Below, piece by piece: positions 6,128-9,965 of a stretch of 9,965 nt of DNA. The notes under the pieces are model-generated. The model had not been told where the DNA came from and did no database searches. It saw only the letters and a list, made by a program, of their open reading frames with translations. Position numbers and translations under genes: made by a program. Source of the stretch: SZUA-442 sp051011415 (GTDB lineage: Bacteria > Actinomycetota > Acidimicrobiia > Spongiisociales > UBA5794); the NCBI GenBank assembly GCA_051011415.1, contig JBPCTY010000057.1:1-9965 (forward strand). Reading direction: 5' to 3'. How positions within the stretch are numbered: position 1 is the stretch's first letter; each line of letters begins with the position of its first letter.

Positions 6128-6709
6128 ATGTCCGACTTTGTTTTGGCCTCAGGATCGCCACGACGCGCACTCCTGCTTTCCGCAGCGGGATACACCTTTT
6201 CCGTGGACCCAGCGGACATCGACGAGACGCAACGGGATGGAGAACGGCCTTCCGAGATGGTCCTGCGACTCTCACATGAGAAAGCGTCGACTGTCCTCGC
6301 ACGACGCTCCGGTGTGGTTCTTGCAGCCGACACGATCGTTGTACGCGACGACGCGATTCTAGGAAAACCGCGAAGCTCCGAGGACGCTGTCGACATACTC
6401 ACATCTCTGGTGGGGCGGTCGCATCTCGTCCTCACCGGTTGGTCTGCGTTGGATGGGTCGGCAGAGCGGTTCGGCATCGCAGAGTCGGTCGTGACCTTTG
6501 CGAATAGGTCGCGCGATGAACTCGATGAGTACGTCGAACGAGTGCAACCGCTGGACAAGGCAGGGGCGTATGCATTGCAGGGCGACGATGGTTGGCTCGT
6601 GCAGAAGGTCACCGGCTCGAAGGCCAACGTCATGGGGCTCCCACTCGGTGAGATAGCGCCTGCCCTCGCTGATCTTGGAATTGAGCGCTCAACCCCGGAT
6701 CGCGACTGA
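6128..6709 (+). CDS. maf: Maf-family nucleoside triphosphate pyrophosphatase
   Basis: Maf proteins hydrolyse non-canonical or modified nucleoside triphosphates, and dTTP/UTP or m7GTP depending on subgroup, to monophosphate and pyrophosphate. They are linked to septum inhibition. The 193 residues show LASGSPRR (6-13), HEKA with Lys52, LAADTIV with catalytic Asp68, LGKP with Lys80, YALQGDDGW and the NVMGLPL tail. ATG 6128 starts the conserved N-terminus one base after the rnhB stop, so the pair is probably co-transcribed. No strong ribosome site is present. ATG 6086 or TTG 6083 would add about 15 unrelated residues inside rnhB. The last 21 bases overlap the convergent dehydrogenase gene. The subgroup cannot be fixed by eye. 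Confidence 0.93.
   Translation: MSDFVLASGSPRRALLLSAAGYTFSVDPADIDETQRDGERPSEMVLRLSHEKASTVLARRSGVVLAADTIVVRDDAILGKPRSSEDAVDILTSLVGRSHLVLTGWSALDGSAERFGIAESVVTFANRSRDELDEYVERVQPLDKAGAYALQGDDGWLVQKVTGSKANVMGLPLGEIAPALADLGIERSTPDRD
6681..6692. repeat. 12-bp perfect palindrome over the dehydrogenase stop codon
   Basis: TTGAGCGCTCAA reads the same on both strands. It lies inside the 3' end of maf and includes the TGA of the convergent dehydrogenase gene. It might be a protein site or a weak hairpin between converging transcripts. No T tract follows, so an intrinsic terminator is not supported. A palindrome of this length is expected about twice per 10 kb by chance. Confidence 0.4.
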
Positions 6710-8389
6710 AGCGACCTTTGCGATATCCGCCTTGGACTCGGTATCAGAGTAAGCAATCAACGCTTCGCCAACATTGTGTGCTTGCTTGTTGGTAACCATA
6801 TAGACCGGCTTGGGGCTCAAATGGAGCTCACCCTTGAGCATTGTCCTTGGTGCTGGAGCAAACCCCGCTCGTGCGATGGACTTTTTGGGCCTGTCGAACA
6901 TCAGCGTGTTGTGCACTGAACCTACGCCGCTGCCTATGTCCTGGTCCGTGTGCCCGGGGTAGGCACCCCATGCAACTGTGGATATGAAGTAGGCAGCTCC
7001 GGTCCAGGCATTCACACCGATCGTGCCGTACTCGAGATCGCTCAACGCCCTTTCGAAAGCATCTCTGTTGCGCCGCTGGGTCTTCCTGTCGATGAGTACC
7101 ACTGCACCAAGCGTCCCAGCGACCTTCTCGTTTGCGAAGCGGACGGCCTTGATGAGATATGAAGCGACATCTGGTGCCGCGAGCGTTGTCACTGCTATTG
7201 CAGGGCCAAACACCTCTTCGGAGAACGCAAGAGCGTCCGACTCCGCATCGATTCCCGTGACGAGATAGCGAACGTGATCGAGACCAAAGGTCTCCACAGA
7301 GCCCGCGTCATCGATGAACTCATGGATGCGATCAATCGCGCCGGGGTAATACGGCGGCCGATCTTCAATTTCACTCATCACTGACCTGATCTCTTCGAGT
7401 AGTTGATCAGCTTGTGCCCAACCCTCCGGGAGAATGAGCACCTGCCCGGCTACGCAGTTGAACCCGGAGTTGTGCATCTTCATGCTCACGATGTGTTCTG
7501 CCTGATAGCGGATGTCGGCCTTCGACCACTTTCCGGGAACCACGATCACGGGGCCAACTCCGCCCAGCTCAGCGCCAACCGGTCGGTCGTTGATTCGCGT
7601 GTTGGTCAGCTTGTTCTGCTTGCCGTCCTCGCCGGCTCCGAAGACGATTGCTTCGTAGGTTGCCGCATGTCCCGTCACATGAACTGAGTCGGTCCTTGGG
7701 TGGTTTGTGAGATAGCTGCCGACATCGACACCGCCGTAAGCGAAGCGCACGAAGCCATTCTGAGCGAGGTCGGCAAAGATCGATTCGAAATGCGTCCCGA
7801 GGTAGTCGTTGACCGGGTTCATCTTGAGCATCGCGACCTTGCCCTCGTTGAACATCGCATACACCACGTCGAGCACAGCAATTGAAGCGATGTTCCCCGC
7901 CGCCAAGATGACGGACACGTCGCCTTCAGGTGCATCTTGCTTGTAGAACGAGGCAACGTGATCCGAGAGATTGTCGAGCGTCACGTCGTCCTGCATCTCG
8001 ACCTCAGCGGTAAGTCCAGAGAACAGCAGCTTGTCATCGACAGTGTGTGGAAAGACGTCTACGACCACATTTCCGCCAGCGGATTCCCGCACGGTGTAGC
8101 CATCGAGGACATCGACGCCTTCTGATAGCCGCACGAGCGTCCGACGAAGGTCTTGTATCACCGAAAGCACGGAGAATGGGCCGCTGGTCCACTCTTCACC
8201 GGCGAGGGGGCTCTCCATCGAGAGTCCCTTTGCCTTGACCGCATCCTCGACCCACGAACGCGCGATGCGAACGGTGTGATCCTTGATGGAGTCGAGGTAG
8301 GCGATCTTGTCGGCGATCGGCAGTTGCGCCCATCGCAAGCTTGCCTCAGCGAGATCGTCCATGGCGGTATCGATGTGGTTCGTGTCCAT
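6689..8389 (-). CDS. aldehyde dehydrogenase-superfamily protein, divergent long form
   Basis: This is probably an NAD(P)-dependent oxidoreductase acting on aldehydes or acyl-CoA. At 566 residues it is longer than the usual 480-500. Superfamily residues can be placed: Lys189 in AMLKMNP (cofactor), VTGHAATYEAI (238-247, the Rossmann TGS region), Glu274 in AELGGVGP and the catalytic Cys312 in SGFNCVAGQV. EVFGPAIAV matches the conserved EEVFGP strand. The canonical PWNFP is replaced by AAGNIASI, which recalls acyl-CoA reductases such as LuxC, and the substrate-side motifs are unusual. ATG (8387-8389) has TAGATT six bases upstream, implying a leaderless mRNA. It is divergent from the HSD10-like gene, which suggests shared control in lipid or alcohol oxidation. 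Superfamily is certain. Substrate and direction are unknown. Confidence 0.87.
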   Translation of the reverse strand: MDTNHIDTAMDDLAEASLRWAQLPIADKIAYLDSIKDHTVRIARSWVEDAVKAKGLSMESPLAGEEWTSGPFSVLSVIQDLRRTLVRLSEGVDVLDGYTVRESAGGNVVVDVFPHTVDDKLLFSGLTAEVEMQDDVTLDNLSDHVASFYKQDAPEGDVSVILAAGNIASIAVLDVVYAMFNEGKVAMLKMNPVNDYLGTHFESIFADLAQNGFVRFAYGGVDVGSYLTNHPRTDSVHVTGHAATYEAIVFGAGEDGKQNKLTNTRINDRPVGAELGGVGPVIVVPGKWSKADIRYQAEHIVSMKMHNSGFNCVAGQVLILPEGWAQADQLLEEIRSVMSEIEDRPPYYPGAIDRIHEFIDDAGSVETFGLDHVRYLVTGIDAESDALAFSEEVFGPAIAVTTLAAPDVASYLIKAVRFANEKVAGTLGAVVLIDRKTQRRNRDAFERALSDLEYGTIGVNAWTGAAYFISTVAWGAYPGHTDQDIGSGVGSVHNTLMFDRPKKSIARAGFAPAPRTMLKGELHLSPKPVYMVTNKQAHNVGEALIAYSDTESKADIAKVASVAIRG

Positions 8390-8395
8390 AGGGCA

Positions 8396-8401
8396 AATCT
8401 A
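8396..8401 (-). promoter_or_regulatory. candidate -10 box for the aldehyde dehydrogenase-like gene
   Basis: On the minus strand TAGATT is followed by six bases and then ATG, the same geometry as at add. It occupies one end of the 63-bp divergent spacer. The -35 region is not recognisable and would overlap that of the opposite promoter. Confidence 0.55.
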
Positions 8402-8440
8402 GTCGGGTTGGTAGCAGACGGGCCGGGGTTGCGTGCCATG

Positions 8441-8446
8441 TAGCAT
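8441..8446 (+). promoter_or_regulatory. candidate -10 box for the HSD10-like gene
   Basis: TAGCAT is followed by CACAAC and then ATG 8453, implying a leaderless transcript. No Shine-Dalgarno sequence exists before this start, which supports the reading. The box lies at the far end of the divergent spacer from the aldehyde dehydrogenase -10 box, 39 bases apart edge to edge. Confidence 0.55.
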
Positions 8447-8452
8447 CACAAC

Positions 8453-9220
8453 ATGAAGATCACTCAGTCAGCAGCGCTAGTGACCGGTGGCGCCTCGGGG
8501 CTCGGAGCGGCAACTGCCAAGGCGCTCACGGAATCCGGAGCCTTCGTCACGATCATCGACCTCAACGACGAGGCAGCGGACGAACTCGTCGCAACCCTCG
8601 GGTCGACGGCAACCTACGTCCACGCCGATGTAACCGACCCCGATGCGGTTGCGCATGCAGTATCGGTCGCTGCCGAGACCGCACCGCTGCGGGTGGCTGT
8701 CAACTGTGCAGGAGTCGCAATCGGGGAGCGGAGCATCGATCGTGACGGTAATCCAGCCTCCCTCGAAGCATTCGGCCGGGTCGTAACGATCAATCTCTTG
8801 GGCACCTACAACGTCGCCACGCAGGCTGCTGCCGCTATTGCCACGACCGCGGAACTTGAGCATGGCGAACGCGGCGTGATCATCAACACCGCGTCGGTTG
8901 CGGCCTTCGATGGTCAGATCGGTCAAACGGCCTACTCCGCGTCAAAGGGAGGCGTGGTCGGCATGACCTTGCCGATGGCTCGGGACCTTTCTTCAGTCGG
9001 GATTCGTGTCAACACCATTGCACCAGGGATCATCGATACGCCGCTTCTTGGTTCTCTCAACGAAGACATCAGAGATGCACTCGCGGCGAACGTCCCGTTC
9101 CCGAAGCGCCTCGGCACTCCCGATGACTACGCAAACCTGGCGATGGCGATCATTGACAATGGCTACATGAACGGCGAGACAATCCGCATGGACGGTTCAC
9201 TGCGAATGGCACCGAAGTAG
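8453..9220 (+). CDS. short-chain dehydrogenase, type II 3-hydroxyacyl-CoA dehydrogenase (HSD10-like)
   Basis: This NAD-dependent oxidoreductase probably oxidises 3-hydroxyacyl-CoA in beta-oxidation, or related hydroxy-steroid or alcohol substrates. The 255 residues form one Rossmann domain: TGGASGLG (11-18), acidic Asp36 at the end of beta-2 favouring NAD over NADP, NCAG (84-87), catalytic Ser148 in INTASVAAFDGQIGQ, and Tyr161 and Lys165 in YSASKGG. The blocks GERGVIINTASVAAFDGQ and VPFPKRLG are strongly characteristic of the HSD17B10 group. The ATG is preceded by a -10 box at leaderless spacing. The neighbours, a divergent aldehyde dehydrogenase and a downstream P450, fit lipid catabolism. 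The subfamily is confident. The physiological substrate is inferred. Confidence 0.92.
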   Translation: MKITQSAALVTGGASGLGAATAKALTESGAFVTIIDLNDEAADELVATLGSTATYVHADVTDPDAVAHAVSVAAETAPLRVAVNCAGVAIGERSIDRDGNPASLEAFGRVVTINLLGTYNVATQAAAAIATTAELEHGERGVIINTASVAAFDGQIGQTAYSASKGGVVGMTLPMARDLSSVGIRVNTIAPGIIDTPLLGSLNEDIRDALAANVPFPKRLGTPDDYANLAMAIIDNGYMNGETIRMDGSLRMAPK

Positions 9221-9281
9221 CCCAGGGCACTAGTCAGTACGCACACTCTGCAACCACCCTGTATACGCATCGGATTGGTGC

Positions 9282-9293
9282 CGACAATTGTCG
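9282..9293. promoter_or_regulatory. 12-bp palindrome at the start of the zinc-finger gene
   Basis: CGACAATTGTCG is a perfect palindrome ending one base before ATG 9295. GACAAT within it (9283-9288) sits six bases before the ATG, the position where the -10 box lies in neighbouring genes. A regulator bound here would therefore cover the promoter. Chance palindromes of this size are not rare, so an operator role is tentative. Confidence 0.3.
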
Positions 9294-9294
9294 T

Positions 9295-9459
9295 ATGAGC
9301 ACCAATCGATCCCAACTGTGCGACAAGTGCGGCCATCCGGCCGTGATGTTGGTCCGCGAGGGAGTTGCCCTCTGTGACAGACACGCCAGGGTCGTTGATG
9401 TGCGCCGCCGGACGCCAAGTGCGATGGCAACGACCCGGAGACACGCTGTCGGGGCCTGA
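9295..9459 (+). CDS. small zinc-finger-like protein, 54 residues
   Basis: ATG 9295 to TGA 9457-9459 encodes 54 residues. LCDKCGHP (Cys9, Cys12) and LCDRH (Cys27, His30) give a CxxC-x14-CxxH arrangement typical of small zinc-binding modules in actinobacteria. His14 is another possible ligand. The strand pairing between them (AVMLVREGVAL) fits a zinc ribbon. The tail from about residue 37 is basic (RRRTPS and TTRRH) and probably contacts nucleic acid or is disordered. It sits between the HSD10-like gene (74 bases upstream) and the P450. No Shine-Dalgarno sequence is seen, and a degenerate -10 box (GACAAT) has the six-base leaderless spacing. The role is unknown. The cysteine pattern makes a chance ORF unlikely. 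Confidence 0.6.
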   Translation: MSTNRSQLCDKCGHPAVMLVREGVALCDRHARVVDVRRRTPSAMATTRRHAVGA

Positions 9460-9473
9460 CGGCCTGCTCCCTC

Positions 9474-9479
9474 TAGGCT
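9474..9479 (+). promoter_or_regulatory. candidate -10 box for the P450 gene
   Basis: TAGGCT is followed by GAAGCA and then ATG 9486, repeating the TAGNNT plus six bases plus ATG layout. It lies in the 26-bp gap after the zinc-finger gene and suggests that the P450 has its own leaderless transcript. No -35 box is evident. Confidence 0.5.
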
Positions 9480-9485
9480 GAAGCA

Positions 9486-9965
9486 ATGATTGACTTCAGC
9501 GATCCAGACTTCCAACAGGATCCGTACCCGACACTGAATGCGGTACGCGAGGAAACGCCCATATTCGCTGCCAATCGTGACGAGGGAGAACCACCGCTCT
9601 GGTTCTTGACCAGGCACGACGACGTGACTGCGACGCTTCGTGACAGGCGTCTCGGTCGAACCTTCGAGCACGTGATGACACACGATGAAGTCGGCGTGGC
9701 ACCACCACCAGTCGAGCTCACACCATTTCTTGACGTTGAGCGCTGGTCCCTGCTGCAGCTGGAGCCACCCGAGCACTCCCGCATCCGATCGCTGCTTTCG
9801 AGGGAGTTCACTCCAAAGCGCGTTGCCGGACTTCAACCGAGAATGGAAGAGATAGTCCGCGATCTGATGGAGCAGACGGATCCAATCGGATTCGATCTTC
9901 TTGCTGACTTCGCCCAGCCATTCTCTGTGCTCGTCATGTGCGAACTGCTCGGAGCACCGTACGAG
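9486..9965 (+). CDS. cytochrome P450, N-terminal part (runs off the window)
   Basis: A bacterial soluble (class I, ferredoxin-dependent) P450 monooxygenase is cut by the window end after 160 codons. The full protein should be near 400 residues. The N-terminus FSDPDFQQDPYPTLNAVREETP is the standard opening helix A. WFLTRHDDVTATLRD is the helix B region. LEPPEHSRIRSLLSREFTPKRV (about residues 96-117) is the helix C segment whose His and Arg bind haem propionates. FDLLADFAQPFSVLVMCELLGAP is helix E. The I-helix threonine and the haem cysteine lie beyond the window. There is no membrane anchor. The substrate cannot be told. Fatty-acid or terpenoid hydroxylation would suit the neighbours, which is inference. 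Confidence 0.93.
   Translation, partial: MIDFSDPDFQQDPYPTLNAVREETPIFAANRDEGEPPLWFLTRHDDVTATLRDRRLGRTFEHVMTHDEVGVAPPPVELTPFLDVERWSLLQLEPPEHSRIRSLLSREFTPKRVAGLQPRMEEIVRDLMEQTDPIGFDLLADFAQPFSVLVMCELLGAPYE

Noticed and set aside
6046..6756. 236-codon minus-strand frame opposite maf
   Set aside because: The Ser- and Arg-rich composition and complete overlap with the clearly identified maf mark it as a shadow.
9221..9281. Terminator after the HSD10-like gene
   Set aside because: No GC-rich stem followed by a T run was found. The only dyad is the short ACTAGT.
1..9965. Defence island, prophage, transposon, CRISPR array or biosynthetic cluster
   Set aside because: I searched for transposase, integrase, repeat-spacer and defence motifs. 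The only nuclease-like gene is coupled to a housekeeping regulator, and the single P450 is not accompanied by biosynthetic genes within the window.

Overview
The window looks like ordinary chromosome from a moderately GC-rich actinobacterium. An uncultured relative of the Acidimicrobiia would fit, but that placement is inference. The support is a polyphosphate-type glucokinase (an actinobacterial hallmark), a MerR regulator of the type found beside glycine-cleavage genes in mycobacteria, a type II 3-hydroxyacyl-CoA dehydrogenase, a class I P450, GTG starts and a leaderless promoter style. I see no phage, IS element, CRISPR array, rRNA or tRNA. No stretch longer than about 200 bases lacks a gene.

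Left block (about 1-4184, all on +): a MerR regulator (42-536) is coupled to a PD-(D/E)XK nuclease-like protein that seems to start at CTG (533-976). Then come gcvT (1016-2062), an unrecognised ORF (2075-2623), ppgK (2620-3360) and an alpha/beta hydrolase of the monoacylglycerol-lipase type (3360-4184). From gcvT onward the genes are 12 nt apart or overlap by 1-4 nt, so they probably form one operon joining one-carbon, glucose-phosphorylation and lipid-release steps.

Middle block: adenosine deaminase (4181-5236, -) converges on the lipase, with both stops inside one CTAG. It diverges from rnhB (5428-6126, +), and the spacer may hold a 28-codon upstream ORF facing add. maf (6128-6709, +) follows rnhB directly, giving a small genome-hygiene pair (RNA removal from DNA, and removal of modified nucleotides).

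Right block: a 566-residue aldehyde dehydrogenase-superfamily protein (6689-8389, -) overlaps the 3' end of maf by 21 nt. It shares a 63-bp promoter region with a divergent HSD10-like dehydrogenase (8453-9220, +). A 54-residue zinc-finger-like protein follows (9295-9459), then the first 160 codons of a cytochrome P450 (9486 to the end). This side points to lipid or aldehyde oxidation.

No dramatic new system is visible. The most informative signals are (1) a repeated architecture, TAGNNT then exactly six bases then ATG, in front of four separate genes, which implies leaderless transcripts, and (2) small or mis-startable genes that standard callers would truncate or miss: the CTG-start nuclease, the zinc-finger ORF and the add upstream ORF.
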